A stretch of DNA of 64,000 bases, taken from assembly GCF_014042365.1 (NCBI RefSeq), contig NZ_JACEZS010000007.1:161874-225873 (forward strand), read 5' to 3'. How positions within the stretch are numbered: the stretch's first letter is position 1; every line of letters starts with the position of its first letter. A model generated the notes under the pieces. The model was not told the DNA's origin, did not search any database, and saw only the letters and a list, made by a program, of their open reading frames with translations. This document shows, in pieces, positions 1-9,089 of this stretch. The translations under genes were made by a program, and so were the position numbers. Source of the DNA: Rugamonas fusca. Lineage in GTDB: Bacteria; Pseudomonadota; Gammaproteobacteria; Burkholderiales; Burkholderiaceae_D.

Positions 1-2001
1 CTCGAACTGGCGGCTGCCCGGCGTCTTGCTCATCGAGAAGTCGCACTTGGTGCACGCGAAGCGGCGGTAGTTTTCCTTGACCACGCCGCCGCAGTTCGGG
101 CAGGGCGTGCGCATGGTGTGGTAGTCGCCGGGGATGGTCTCGTTGTCGTATTCCTTGGCGCGCTTGACGATGATCTGGGTCATCTGGGCGATTTCGCGCA
201 TGAATTCCTCGCGCGAGATCTTGCCCTTTTCCATTTGCGACAGCTTGTATTCCCATTCGCCCGTCAGCTCGGGCGCCGTCAGTTCGTTCACGCCCAGGCC
301 GCGCAGCAAGGTCATCAGTTGCGACGCCTTGGCGGTGGGGATCAGCTCCCGGCCTTCGCGCACCAGGTAACGTTCCGTCAACAAGCCTTCGATGGTGGCC
401 GCGCGCGTGGCTGGCGTGCCCAGGCCCTTGCCGGCCATGGCGTCGCGCAGCTCGTCGTCCTCCACCAGCTTGCCGGCCCCTTCCATGGCCGACAGCAGCG
501 TCGCTTCCGTGTAGCGGGCGGGCGGCTTGGTGACCAGGCCGTTGGCCGTGACCTTGTCGGTGTGCACGTTCTCGCCCTTGGCCACCGGCACCAGGTTGCC
601 GCCCGTGCTATCGGCCTTGTCCTCGTCGGTCGACGCTTCCTTGCCGTAGATGGCCAGCCAGCCCGGATTGGTCATCACCTTGCCTTCGGTCTTGAACTGG
701 TGGCCCGACACTTCCGTGTAGCGCGTCGTCACCTGGAACTCGGCCGGCGGGAAGAACACGGCCATGAAGCGGCGCGTGACCAGGTCGTACAGCTTCTGCT
801 CGGGCTCGGACAGGTTCTTGGGCGCGATCGTGGTCGGGATGATGGCGAAGTGGTCCGAAATCTTGGCGTTGTCGAAGATGCGCTTGTTCGGCTTGACCCA
901 GCCCTTGTCCAGGATCTGCTTGGCGAACTGGTGGTAGTTCGGATTCTCCTTGACCACTTCCAGCGCCTGCATCACGGTCGGCATGTAGTCTTCCGGCAGG
1001 TGGCGCGAATCGGTACGGGGGTAGGTCAGCACCTTGTGCTTTTCGTACAGGGCCTGGGCCAGGCCCAGCGTGTTCTTGGCCGAGAAGCCAAAGCGCGAGT
1101 TCGCTTCGCGCTGCAAGCTGGTCAGGTCGAACAGGGCCGGCGCCATCGAGGTGGTCGGCTTGGCCTCCTCGGTCACCTTGCCCTGCTTGCCCACGCAGGC
1201 CATGGCGATGGAGTCGGCCGCGGCCTTGCTCCACAGCCGCTCGGCCTTCTTCTCGGGGTCGCTGTCGTCCTTCTTGAACTTGGTGTCGAGCCAGCGGCCT
1301 TCATACACGCCGGCCGCGCACACGAACTGCGCGCGCACTTCCCAGAAGTCGCGCGGCACGAATTTCTTGATCTTGTCCTCGCGCTCGACGACGATCGACA
1401 AGGTCGGGGTCTGGACCCGGCCCACGGTGGTCAGGTAGAAGCCGCCCTCCTTCGAGTTGAAGGCCGTCATGGCGCGGGTGCCGTTGATGCCGATCAGCCA
1501 GTCCGCTTCCGAACGGCAACGGGCCGCGTCGGCCAGCGGCAGCATTTCCTCGTCGCTGCGCAAATGGGCGAAACCGTCGCGGATGGCGCCCGGCGTCATC
1601 GATTGCAGCCACAGCCGCTTGACGGGCTGCTTGGCCTTGGCGTTCTGCGCGATCAAACGAAAAATCAACTCACCTTCGCGGCCCGCGTCGCATGCGTTGA
1701 TGAGGGTGGTGACGTCCTTGCGCTTGATCAGCTTATTGAGCACCTTGAGCCGCGCTTCCGTCTTGGCGATGGGATTGAGCGCGAAATACGGCGGGATCAT
1801 GGGCAGGTGGGCGAAGCTCCACTTGCCGCGCTTGACGTCGTGTTCTTCCGGTACGGCAATTTCCAGCAAATGGCCGACGGCGGAGGACAGCACGTAATCG
1901 TCGGACTCAAAGTACTCATCGTGCTTGGTAAAGCCGCCCAGCGTCTTCGCGATGTCGTTCGCGACAGATGGCTTCTCGGCGATGATGAGGGTTTTGCTCA
2001 T
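1..2001 (-). CDS. topB: DNA topoisomerase III, 3' end beyond window
   Basis: Type IA topoisomerase that cuts one DNA strand through a 5'-phosphotyrosine link and helps decatenate replication and recombination intermediates. The N-terminal Toprim domain shows IIAEKPS with the acidic residue at position 9 and the metal-binding CDAGREGE motif. The active-site tyrosine lies in LTYPRTDSR at residue 327, close to the Y328 of the E. coli enzyme. A zinc-ribbon pattern (CPNCGG then CTKC) lies near the window edge, so the zinc-finger tail typical of longer proteobacterial TopB proteins has begun. The gene runs off the left edge after 667 codons with no stop. The ATG at 2001 gives the canonical MSKTLIIAEKPS start. 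It is the last visible gene of the minus-strand LysM-dprA-smg-topB string, 220 bases after smg, so it may have its own promoter. Confidence 0.95.
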   Translation of the reverse strand, partial: MSKTLIIAEKPSVANDIAKTLGGFTKHDEYFESDDYVLSSAVGHLLEIAVPEEHDVKRGKWSFAHLPMIPPYFALNPIAKTEARLKVLNKLIKRKDVTTLINACDAGREGELIFRLIAQNAKAKQPVKRLWLQSMTPGAIRDGFAHLRSDEEMLPLADAARCRSEADWLIGINGTRAMTAFNSKEGGFYLTTVGRVQTPTLSIVVEREDKIKKFVPRDFWEVRAQFVCAAGVYEGRWLDTKFKKDDSDPEKKAERLWSKAAADSIAMACVGKQGKVTEEAKPTTSMAPALFDLTSLQREANSRFGFSAKNTLGLAQALYEKHKVLTYPRTDSRHLPEDYMPTVMQALEVVKENPNYHQFAKQILDKGWVKPNKRIFDNAKISDHFAIIPTTIAPKNLSEPEQKLYDLVTRRFMAVFFPPAEFQVTTRYTEVSGHQFKTEGKVMTNPGWLAIYGKEASTDEDKADSTGGNLVPVAKGENVHTDKVTANGLVTKPPARYTEATLLSAMEGAGKLVEDDELRDAMAGKGLGTPATRAATIEGLLTERYLVREGRELIPTAKASQLMTLLRGLGVNELTAPELTGEWEYKLSQMEKGKISREEFMREIAQMTQIIVKRAKEYDNETIPGDYHTMRTPCPNCGGVVKENYRRFACTKCDFSMSKTPGSRQFE

Positions 2002-2094
2002 ATTTTGTTGTCTCGTAGTTACTCTGGAGTGGGTACAGCATGCGCATCATACATGGGCAATGCGGCAAAGGCTGAATTTTCGCGGGCCCGGACG

Positions 2095-2109
2095 TTGACA
2101 ACTTGTCAA
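2095..2109. promoter_or_regulatory. Perfect palindrome upstream of topB, candidate operator or -35 region
   Basis: The sequence is TTGACAA-C-TTGTCAA, a perfect 7+1+7 dyad about 95 bases upstream of the topB start in the smg-topB gap. Read on the minus strand it begins with a consensus -35 hexamer TTGACA, but no good -10 box follows at 17 bases. It could be a repressor site overlapping a promoter. The evidence is the symmetry and position only. Confidence 0.35.
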
Positions 2110-2221
2110 AGCGCCAATAATAAACGGCTTGCGGCGCAAAGGGCAAGCATGCCGCGGCAACATCAGCGACAGCCCGAACGGTACGATGGAAGCCAGCGAC
2201 GGCAGCGGTGGCCGGCGCGTC

Positions 2222-2686
2222 CTAGTGCAGCAGGCGCGGCGCCTGGTCTTCGTCGGAACCGAACAGGTCGTCGAACATCAGCGCGTCCGGCTCCTTGCCC
2301 TGGCTCCACAGCAACATCAGCACGATGACCTTGAGCTTGGCCAGCGAGACGGGCACTTCGTCCAGCGCCAGGGCTCGCTCGATGACGATCTCGCGTTGCA
2401 GTGGCGACAGCACCTTGGCCGATTCCAGGAACTGGATGAAGCCGATGGCGGCCGTGCCCAGCACGTCCTGCTCTTCGTCGACATAGAAACGGGTGCCGGT
2501 GGAGGCCGCCGTCAAGGTCTGTTCCATGCCGGCCATGGCCGTCAAGTCCGTCAACCATACGAGCGCCTCGGAAATCTCGACGTCATCGAAACCGACGGCC
2601 GACAGTTTCCTGGCCAATGCCTCCGGTTCCGGACAGGCATCGGGACGGTAATACGTCTCGTAGAGATAAACAAGGATGTCGAACAT
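2222..2686 (-). CDS. smg: Smg family protein (DUF494)
   Basis: Small acidic protein of 154 residues, the usual length for the Smg/DUF494 family, starting [13 protein letters not shown], which is characteristic of the family. Molecular function is not established; in gamma- and betaproteobacteria the gene lies beside dprA and topoisomerase genes, as here. The protein appears helical with no signal peptide or membrane segment, so it should be cytoplasmic. It starts 64 bases after the dprA stop and is probably co-transcribed with dprA. The C-terminus is rich in acidic residues ([10 protein letters not shown]). Identification is firm at family level; no biochemical role can be assigned. Confidence 0.88.
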   Translation of the reverse strand: MFDILVYLYETYYRPDACPEPEALARKLSAVGFDDVEISEALVWLTDLTAMAGMEQTLTAASTGTRFYVDEEQDVLGTAAIGFIQFLESAKVLSPLQREIVIERALALDEVPVSLAKLKVIVLMLLWSQGKEPDALMFDDLFGSDEDQAPRLLH

Positions 2687-2750
2687 GGCGCTACTCTATC
2701 AGTTAAATCAGATCGGGCACAAGTGCCGCACGGGCCATGCAAGCCACTGC

Positions 2751-3887
2751 TTAACGCCCACAACGCTGGAACATGCCGCCTGGCAAACGCTCGACCAGGC
2801 CGGCCAGCTCCAGCGCCAGCAACTGGTTCTGTACGGCCGGCAAGTCCAGGCCGCGCCGCAGCGCCAGCAAAGCCGGCGTGGCGGGATCGTCACCGAGCGC
2901 CGCCAGCAGCGGATCGACGAAGCTGTCGTCGGGCGCCGCCCCGGCCACCCCCGGCGGCTGGCCGGCCAGCGCGGCCAGCACATCGTCGGCCGATTCAACC
3001 AGCCGGGCGCCCTCTTTAATTAGTATGTGGCAACCCTTGGCCAGCGTGGCATGGATGGAACCGGGGATGGCGTACACGTCGCGCCCCTGCGCCAGCGCCA
3101 GCCGGGCCGTGATCAGCGAACCGGAACCGGCCGCCGCCTCCACCACCAGCACCGCGCGCGCCAGCCCGCTGATGATGCGGTTGCGCTTGGGGAAGTTGGA
3201 CGCGCGCGGCACCGTGCCCAGCGGATATTCGCTGACCAGGCAGCCTTGCCCGGCGATGCGGCTGGCCAGGCCCGCGTTGCGCCGCGGGTAGATCACATCG
3301 ACGCCCGTGCCCAGCACGGCCACCGTGCCGCCTTCGCCGCGCAAGCCGCCTTCGTGGGCGGCCGCATCGATGCCCAGCGCCAGGCCCGATACGATCACCA
3401 GCCCCGTCGCCGACAGCGCCTCGGCCAGCCGGGTCGCGTTGCTGGCACCCTGGGCGCTGGCGTTGCGGCTGCCCACCATGGCCAGCGCATCGCGCGCCAG
3501 CAGTTCGGTGCGGCCATGCACATACAGCAACAGCGGCGCATCGGGCGTGGCCCGCAGCGCGGGTGGGTAGTCGGGGTCGTCCAGCGCCAGCACCCGGCGC
3601 GATGGTTGTTGCAGCCAGCCATGAATGGCGTCCAGCCCGGCAGCCACGGCGTCGGCCGTCTCGCCGCTGGTGGCAGTGGCCAGCGCGCGCGCCTGGGCGG
3701 CGTTGAGCCAGTCTGGCAGGCCGCCATGGCCGGCGGCGAAGATGGCGCCTGGCGAGGGGAAATCAGTGAGCAGGCGGTGCGCCGTCAGCAGCCCCACGCG
3801 CGGCGTCAGGCTCAGGCGCAGCCAGTCCGCCAGCGGCGCAGGGGACGCTGGCGGGGGGGCGGCGGGCTGGGTATCCGTGGCTTGCAC
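2751..3887 (-). CDS. dprA: DNA-processing protein DprA
   Basis: DprA binds incoming single-stranded DNA during natural transformation and loads RecA onto it. The 378-residue protein has the expected order: an N-terminal helical region, then the Rossmann-like DNA-binding domain with MVGSRNAS and IVSGLALGIDAAAHEGGL, then VIYPRRN and FPKRNRIISGLA, and a C-terminal winged-helix region from about residue 310. Nothing appears truncated. The start lies 8 bases after the stop of the upstream LysM gene, so the two are surely co-transcribed. The pairing of a LysM protein with dprA next to divergent def-fmt is common in betaproteobacteria. With comM (60816) in the same window it fits transformation competence, though no uptake pilus genes are present. 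Confidence 0.95.
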   Translation of the reverse strand: MQATDTQPAAPPPASPAPLADWLRLSLTPRVGLLTAHRLLTDFPSPGAIFAAGHGGLPDWLNAAQARALATATSGETADAVAAGLDAIHGWLQQPSRRVLALDDPDYPPALRATPDAPLLLYVHGRTELLARDALAMVGSRNASAQGASNATRLAEALSATGLVIVSGLALGIDAAAHEGGLRGEGGTVAVLGTGVDVIYPRRNAGLASRIAGQGCLVSEYPLGTVPRASNFPKRNRIISGLARAVLVVEAAAGSGSLITARLALAQGRDVYAIPGSIHATLAKGCHILIKEGARLVESADDVLAALAGQPPGVAGAAPDDSFVDPLLAALGDDPATPALLALRRGLDLPAVQNQLLALELAGLVERLPGGMFQRCGR

Positions 3888-3895
3888 GGCGCGGC

Positions 3896-4993
3896 TTACT
3901 CCGGCGACTGGGCAACGTCGCCCACTTCCACCGGCGCCGTGACCTGCATGATCAAGCCATAGGAAATATGCTTGAACACACGGAAGATAAACAAGCTGCC
4001 CACTTCCTCGTCCGGCAGCTTGACCTGCGGATCGCTCATGCCGTGCCAGCCCTTGCTGGCGCCCGGATCGCTGACGGTCCTGCCGGTATGGTACAGCTGC
4101 AGCACGGAGCCGATATCGAGTCCGTCAAGCTTGCCGCGATTAATGCTCACCACCTGGTTCTGGCCCGCATGGGTCACGCCGCCATAGATGGCCGCCACCC
4201 GCGCTTCCACCCGCTGTTCCGGCGGATGGGGCACGTAGTTGCGCATCGGCGTGGGCGGCGCCTGCATCAGCTGATCGCCCACCCCCATTTCCTCCTTGGC
4301 CGTGGCCACGGTGAAGGTGTGCACATCGCTGCCGGCCTTGGCCGGCGTGCGCAGCTTGAGCGTACCGAGGTAGAACGCCTCGTAGCCGATCACTTGCTTG
4401 GTGACCGGGTCCTTCAGCGCGTTGCCTGGGCGGAAGGCCTGGAACGAGGTGCCATCCTTCAGCTCGCCGCGCACATAGGCCTTGTCGTCCTTGCCCAGGA
4501 ACACGTGGCCGTCCTGGGTGGCGATAATGCGCGGGGCGTTGTTCAGTTCATCGTTCTCGATGATCAGGGGCTGGGTCAAAAACGGCTCGATCACGCCGGA
4601 CGGGATGGACGGCACGGCGTCCTTGCCCAGCCCCTCCGTGCGCACCTGGGGCGACAGGTGCAGCGTGTTGGCGTCGCTGCCGTCGCCGGCCTCGATCTTG
4701 TTGCCGAGGCGCAGGCGGCCGGCGGCGCGGTCGAACCAGATGATCTGGCCCGGATAAATCCAGTGCGGATTATGGATCTGTTCCTTGTTCAAGTCCCACA
4801 CTTGCGGCCAGCACCAGGGCTTTTCCAGGAAACGGCCGGAAATGTCCCACAACGTGTCCCCTTTGACCACCAGGTGCTGGTCCGGCGCGTCGGGCCGGAA
4901 CTGGCAGTTCATGGCGTGCGCCGGGAGGGCGGCGGCGGCCGAAAAAAGGGCCGCCACGAACAAGCGGGTGCCGACTGTGCTAAAATTTTTCAT
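3896..4993 (-). CDS. LysM domain periplasmic protein
   Basis: Exported protein of 365 residues. An N-terminal signal peptide (hydrophobic segment ending ALPAHA at about residue 27) is followed by a LysM domain at about residues 40-90 (VKGDTLWDISGRF, then IYPGQIIWFD), a fold that binds N-acetylglucosamine-containing peptidoglycan. The rest (about 270 residues) contains no catalytic domain I recognise. It is likely a peptidoglycan-associated envelope protein. The gene is first in the minus-strand string with dprA, smg and topB, and is divergent from def. Betaproteobacterial homologues are annotated only as LysM peptidoglycan-binding proteins. Confidence 0.88.
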   Translation of the reverse strand: MKNFSTVGTRLFVAALFSAAAALPAHAMNCQFRPDAPDQHLVVKGDTLWDISGRFLEKPWCWPQVWDLNKEQIHNPHWIYPGQIIWFDRAAGRLRLGNKIEAGDGSDANTLHLSPQVRTEGLGKDAVPSIPSGVIEPFLTQPLIIENDELNNAPRIIATQDGHVFLGKDDKAYVRGELKDGTSFQAFRPGNALKDPVTKQVIGYEAFYLGTLKLRTPAKAGSDVHTFTVATAKEEMGVGDQLMQAPPTPMRNYVPHPPEQRVEARVAAIYGGVTHAGQNQVVSINRGKLDGLDIGSVLQLYHTGRTVSDPGASKGWHGMSDPQVKLPDEEVGSLFIFRVFKHISYGLIMQVTAPVEVGDVAQSPE

Positions 4994-5300
4994 TCATAAT
5001 GTCCGTTAAGTGCAGCTCGGCGCTGGGCCGGGAGCCGGCCCGCCACAGGGCAAACATGGCGGCGATACATGACCGTTTCGACCAGTGGGGAACGAGAAGG
5101 CTGGCCTTGGGCTTGCCATACTGAATCAAATTCTGCCCACAAAACCCTCAACTAGCAAGCGAAACCACGTTCACGCGGCGGGCGCGGCTGTTGCATTTTT
5201 GACGGGGCTGGAACACCATTTGCCGCACGCGACACCACGCCCGTTGTTAAGGCAATCACACAGTTATTAAATCGCTTAGTTAAAGTCAGTTAAAGTCAGC
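4994..5300. other. Divergent intergenic region between LysM gene and def
   Basis: This 307-base gap must hold promoters for the minus-strand LysM-dprA operon and the plus-strand def-fmt genes. No confident -35/-10 pair could be picked. Its right end carries a perfect tandem 10-mer (AGTTAAAGTC at 5278-5287 and again at 5288-5297) directly before the def start codon. A 61-codon open frame inside it has no supporting features and is not called. Confidence 0.5.
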
Positions 5301-5843
5301 ATGTCCATACTCAATATCCTGCGTTACCCCGACCCGCGCCTGCACAAGGTCGCCCAGCCCGTTACCCAGTTCGACGCCCGGCTCGAAAAGCTGGTGGCCG
5401 ACATGGCCGAAACCATGTACGACGCGCCCGGCATCGGCCTGGCCGCCTCGCAGGTGGACGTGCATGAACAGCTGATCCTGGTCGACATCTCCGAAACCAA
5501 GGATGCGCTGGTGGCCTACATCAACCCGGAAATCATCTGGGCCAGCGACGAGATGCAGGTCTACGACGAAGGCTGCCTGTCCGTGCCCGGCATTTACGAC
5601 GGCGTGGAACGCCACGCCCGCGTCAAGGTGCGCGCGCTGGACGTCAAGGGCCAGCCGTTCGAAGTGGAAGCGGACGGCCTGCTGGCCGTGTGCCTGCAGC
5701 ATGAGATGGACCACCTGAAAGGCAAGGTGTTCGTTGAATACCTGTCGCCGCTCAAGCGCAACCGCATCAAGGCCAAGCTGCAGAAGGAAGAGCGCGGCAT
5801 GGCGCGCGAAGCGAACCTGCGCGCCCAGGGCCGCCGCTACTGA
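5301..5843 (+). CDS. def: Peptide deformylase
   Basis: Iron (or zinc) hydrolase that removes the formyl group from the N-terminal methionine of new proteins. All three family motifs are intact in 180 residues: GIGLAASQ at 44-51, EGCLS with metal ligand Cys92, and HEMDH at 134-138 with two histidine ligands and the catalytic glutamate. Length is normal. It is followed 48 bases later by fmt, the enzyme that adds the formyl group to initiator tRNA, the classic def-fmt pairing. The ATG is preceded by the tandem AGTTAAAGTC repeat and has no obvious Shine-Dalgarno sequence. Confidence 0.97.
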   Translation: MSILNILRYPDPRLHKVAQPVTQFDARLEKLVADMAETMYDAPGIGLAASQVDVHEQLILVDISETKDALVAYINPEIIWASDEMQVYDEGCLSVPGIYDGVERHARVKVRALDVKGQPFEVEADGLLAVCLQHEMDHLKGKVFVEYLSPLKRNRIKAKLQKEERGMAREANLRAQGRRY

Positions 5844-5891
5844 TTTCTCCCGGCCGCCCGGCGCGGCTCGCATCACCAAGGAACAATAAAA

Positions 5892-6848
5892 ATGAAAGTG
5901 ATCTTCGCCGGCACGCCGGAATTCGCCGCCGTGGCCCTGCAAGCGCTGCACGAGGCGGGCTTTGAGATTCCCCTGGTGCTGACCCAGCCCGACCGTCCGG
6001 CCGGGCGCGGCATGCATCTGCAACCGTCGGCCGTCAAGCAGTACGCCGTCGCGCATGGCATGGAAGTGCTGCAACCGCTCTCATTACGCATGGATGCGAA
6101 GGACCCGCAACGCGCGGCCGAGGCGAAGGCGGCCCACGAACGCCTGCTGGCCACCGAGTATGACGTCATGGTGGTGGCGGCCTACGGCCTGATTCTGCCG
6201 CGCAGCACGCTCGACATCAAACCCTGCCTGAATATCCACGGTTCGCTGCTGCCGCGCTGGCGCGGCGCCGCCCCCATCCACCGCGCCATCGAAGCGGGCG
6301 ACGCGGAAACGGGCATCACCATCATGCAGATGGAAGAAGGACTGGACACCGGCCCCATGCTGCTGGTCGAGCACGTGGCGATCGGCGCCGACGACACGAC
6401 GGGCACGGTGCACGACAAGCTGGCCGCGCTGGGCGGCAGCATGATCGTGCAGGCGCTGCGCAAGCTGGAACAAGGCAAGCTGGAAGCCGTGCCGCAGCCG
6501 GAAGCGGGCGTGTGCTACGCGGCCAAGATCAGCAAGGATGAAGCGGCGCTGGACTTCAATTTGAGCGCCGAGGAAATCAGCCGCAAGATCCGCGCTTTCA
6601 ACCCCTTCCCCGGCGCGCATGCGAATGTGAACGGCGTCACCGTCAAGCTGTGGGGCGCCAAGGTGCTGGACCACGATTGCACCGCGCCGGCTGGCCATGT
6701 GATCGCAGCCGATCAAGAGCACGGCATCATCGTCGCCTGCGGCCGCGGCGCGCTGCGGTTGACGGAGCTGCAAAAGCCGGGCGGCAAGCGCATGCCAGCC
6801 GCCGAGTTCATCAAAGCCTTCCCGCTCGAAGACCAGCGCTTCGCGTGA
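5892..6848 (+). CDS. fmt: Methionyl-tRNA formyltransferase
   Basis: Transfers a formyl group from 10-formyltetrahydrofolate to Met-tRNA(fMet). The 318-residue protein starts [13 protein letters not shown] and contains the catalytic region [20 protein letters not shown] (Asn and His of the formyltransferase fold) and the [11 protein letters not shown] segment. The C-terminal OB-like domain that contacts tRNA is present (residues about 210-315). Length matches E. coli Fmt (315). A purine-rich ribosome binding site (AAGGAA) lies just upstream. It forms a pair with def and is followed 34 bases later by an unrelated LysR regulator. Confidence 0.97.
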   Translation: MKVIFAGTPEFAAVALQALHEAGFEIPLVLTQPDRPAGRGMHLQPSAVKQYAVAHGMEVLQPLSLRMDAKDPQRAAEAKAAHERLLATEYDVMVVAAYGLILPRSTLDIKPCLNIHGSLLPRWRGAAPIHRAIEAGDAETGITIMQMEEGLDTGPMLLVEHVAIGADDTTGTVHDKLAALGGSMIVQALRKLEQGKLEAVPQPEAGVCYAAKISKDEAALDFNLSAEEISRKIRAFNPFPGAHANVNGVTVKLWGAKVLDHDCTAPAGHVIAADQEHGIIVACGRGALRLTELQKPGGKRMPAAEFIKAFPLEDQRFA

Positions 6849-6882
6849 ATCCGCTTTCCTCCTCCCTCGCCTGAACGGCCGC

Positions 6883-7785
6883 ATGGATCAACTGGCGGCC
6901 ATGCGCGCCTTGCGCCGGGTGGTGGAACTGGGCAGCTTCACGGCCGCCGCCGAGGCGCTGGGCATCTCCCACACGGTGGTGTCGCGCCAGATCAGCCATT
7001 TGGAAGCAAAACTGGGCGCGCAACTGCTCAACCGCACCACGCGCCGCTTCGCGCTCACGGCCGCCGGCCAGGCCTACTACGAAGCGAGCCGCCACATCCT
7101 CGACGCACTCGACGATGCCGACCGCGCCGTCGGCCAGCACCAGGCCAATCCCGGCGGCACCTTGCGCATCAACGCGCCGATGGCCTTCGGCACCGAGGAA
7201 CTGGCGCAGTGGCTGCCCCGCTTCCTGGCACGCTATCCCGACCTGCAGGTCGACCTGGTGTGCAACGACCGCGTCGTCGACCTGATCGAAGAAGGGTTCG
7301 ACGTGGCCCTGCGGCTCGCGCGCGACCTGCCCGACTCGACCCTGGTCGCCAAACGGCTGGCCAGCAGCCAGGTGATGCTGGTGGCTTCGCCCGATTACCT
7401 GCGCCGGCATGGCACGCCGCGCACGCCGCACGACCTGCTGCAGCATAACTGCCTGACCTACAGCCAGCTGGCGCGGCCCCGCGCGTGGCGCTTCACGGCG
7501 CCCGATGGCGCGGAGGTGGCGGTGACGGTCCAGGGCAGCCTGCAGGCCAACAATGGCGTGGCGCTGCGCACGGTGGCGCTGGCCGGCACGGGCATCGCCA
7601 CCACGGCCTCATTCATCGTCCATGAGGATGTGCGGCGCGGCGCGCTGGTGCGCGTGCTGCCCGACTACACGATCCGTCCGCGCGAGCTGTATGTGCTGTA
7701 TCCACACAACCGTCACCTGTCGCCCAAGGTGCGGGTGTTCGTGGAATTCGCCAGCGCGCTGTACCAGGCGCGCGGTTGGGATTAG
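6883..7785 (+). CDS. LysR family transcriptional regulator
   Basis: DNA-binding regulator of 300 residues with the standard LysR layout: an N-terminal winged helix-turn-helix (about residues 1-60, including SFTAAAEALGISHTVVSRQI) and a periplasmic-binding-protein-like effector domain. It closely resembles the CrgA/DmlR-type LysR proteins that are abundant in Burkholderiales. The target is unknown; there is no divergent gene, because fmt precedes it on the same strand. Its stop overlaps the stop of the convergent brnA by three bases (7783-7785 against 7782-7784). It may regulate genes elsewhere or itself. Confidence 0.9.
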   Translation: MDQLAAMRALRRVVELGSFTAAAEALGISHTVVSRQISHLEAKLGAQLLNRTTRRFALTAAGQAYYEASRHILDALDDADRAVGQHQANPGGTLRINAPMAFGTEELAQWLPRFLARYPDLQVDLVCNDRVVDLIEEGFDVALRLARDLPDSTLVAKRLASSQVMLVASPDYLRRHGTPRTPHDLLQHNCLTYSQLARPRAWRFTAPDGAEVAVTVQGSLQANNGVALRTVALAGTGIATTASFIVHEDVRRGALVRVLPDYTIRPRELYVLYPHNRHLSPKVRVFVEFASALYQARGWD

Positions 7786-8036
7786 CCTGGATGCGCGCGC
7801 GACGTCGATTCCATATAGTCGCGCAACAATTGATTGATACGCCACTCATAATCAGGACCTTGCCGCCGAAACCAATCGTAGACATCGAGATCGATCAGCA
7901 ACGTGTTTTTCTGTATCAATGCCTCCCGCATCGTGCCATGTTTGGCAGACGCTTCCGTGACTTCCGGAATATCGCTCAAGTCGATTTCTTCATCGGCGAG
8001 CTCGGTCCAATGCTTCCTGCTAGTAGCCTCGTTCAT
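7782..8036 (-). CDS. brnA: BrnA family antitoxin
   Basis: Antitoxin partner of a type II toxin-antitoxin system. The 84-residue protein ends with the family signature region: an ILIDLDVYDWFRRQGPDYEWRINQLLRDYM-like stretch (seen here from about residue 47), a ribbon-helix-helix type domain that binds DNA and autoregulates the operon. The ATG at 8036 is chosen over an upstream in-frame start at 8180 because BrnA proteins are about 80-100 residues and the upstream region lies inside brnT. The start lies 17 bases inside the end of brnT, so translation is coupled. Its 3' end overlaps the end of the convergent LysR gene. Confidence 0.88.
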   Translation of the reverse strand: MNEATSRKHWTELADEEIDLSDIPEVTEASAKHGTMREALIQKNTLLIDLDVYDWFRRQGPDYEWRINQLLRDYMESTSRAHPG

Positions 8037-8292
8037 ATTGCCGTTCCTCCTGGCGTGTCGCCTTCCTTGCCGAAATGATTCGCGTGAACTGCTCGCCTCG
8101 TTGAGCAAAGACCACAGTCGCCAGGGCCCCGTCGACAAAGCCAATCGCGATGTAGCGATCCTCTCCATACGGGCCGCCACGATCGAAGTAAGTCAGCGTC
8201 GGCTGCTCAAAAATCCTGGCCGCATCCTCAAAGCTGATCCCATGCTTTTGAACATTTCTGAGGTTCTTCAGTTCGTGCCACGCGAATAGCAT
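8020..8292 (-). CDS. brnT: BrnT family ribonuclease toxin
   Basis: Type II toxin; the Brucella BrnT is a RelE-fold ribonuclease that stops translation. The 90-residue protein has the family pattern: FAWHELKNLRNVQKHGISFEDAARIFEQP-type N-terminus (read from residue 3), a central GEDRYIAIG, and the C-terminal ISARKATRQEERQYE motif with the basic and histidine/arginine residues associated with catalysis. The start at 8292 (MLFAWHE) matches family length; a longer frame to 8352 is open but has no homology-like sequence. The toxin precedes the antitoxin, the usual order for BrnTA and opposite to many other systems. Confidence 0.9.
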   Translation of the reverse strand: MLFAWHELKNLRNVQKHGISFEDAARIFEQPTLTYFDRGGPYGEDRYIAIGFVDGALATVVFAQRGEQFTRIISARKATRQEERQYERGY

Positions 8293-8388
8293 CGCCTCAC
8301 ACCGTAGTATAGGACGCGCAACGGCGCGCACCTGGACCAGCGTGCGCGCCATTGCGCCGGCAGTGCTTGCGGCAAGTCAGCCGGCGGT

Positions 8389-9009
8389 TCAAGCCGTAAC
8401 GGGCAGTTCCAGGATGGCGTTGGTGGTCAGCACCTGGGCGAAGTTGTCGGACAGGGCCGTCAGCGTCACGTGGTGCAAGTCATGCGCGCTGGTCACGCCG
8501 CCGTTCCAGCCGGTGATGTCGCGCGAGGCGCTGGCGTCGGCCGCCACCAGCACCTGGTAGCTCTGCGCGCCGAACTGGCGCGCGTCGCGCGTGGCGGTGG
8601 ACACGCACATATGCGTCATCAGACCGGCGATGATCAAGGTGCGGATGCCGCGCGCCTGCAGTTGCGCGTGCAGGTCGGTGCCGGCGAAGCTGCTGACGCG
8701 GTCCTTGCGTACCACCACATGGTGCGGCCGCACGGCCAGTTCCGGGTGGATCTCGGCCATCACGCTGCCTTGCGCGAACACGGGCGCGGCCGGGCCGTTC
8801 ACGTGCTGGATGTGGAACACGGGCATGCCGTGGGCGTCGGCCAGCGCGGCCAGGCGGTTGGCGTTGCGCAGTGCCGGCAGGCCGTCCGGAACCGGCACGC
8901 GGCCGCTGTAGTACTCGTTCTGGAAATCGATCAGCAGCACGGCGGTGCTGGCGGCGGCAAGCTGCCCGACGGGCTGGATGCCGGCGATGCTGCGCAGGGT
9001 GGCGGTCAT
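8389..9009 (-). CDS. Cysteine hydrolase, isochorismatase-like
   Basis: Hydrolase of the isochorismatase/nicotinamidase superfamily, 206 residues. The catalytic triad is readable: Asp in VLLIDFQNEY (about residue 28), Lys in VVVRKDRVSSF, and Cys in GLMTHMCVSTATRDA, the last being the family nucleophile motif. Substrate cannot be assigned; members cleave isochorismate, nicotinamide, ureas or carbamoyl compounds. There is no signal peptide. The gene is monocistronic on the minus strand and divergent from metH, with a palindromic operator candidate at 9090-9110 in the shared upstream region. Confidence 0.88.
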   Translation of the reverse strand: MTATLRSIAGIQPVGQLAAASTAVLLIDFQNEYYSGRVPVPDGLPALRNANRLAALADAHGMPVFHIQHVNGPAAPVFAQGSVMAEIHPELAVRPHHVVVRKDRVSSFAGTDLHAQLQARGIRTLIIAGLMTHMCVSTATRDARQFGAQSYQVLVAADASASRDITGWNGGVTSAHDLHHVTLTALSDNFAQVLTTNAILELPVTA

Positions 9010-9089
9010 GGTGTGCTCCTCGAAAAGTGCTCAGTGCCGCCATCTTATTTGCGCACTGAACGGTGCACCAGACGCTATCCATCACATTA

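Noticed and set aside
118..2328. A 736-codon open frame on the plus strand opposite topB
   Set aside because: It is the antisense reading of topB, with Arg/Gly/His/Leu-rich low-complexity sequence and no domain. High GC makes such frames common here.
5085..5270. A 61-codon frame between the LysM gene and def
   Set aside because: No ribosome binding site, no recognisable sequence, and it lies in the expected promoter region.
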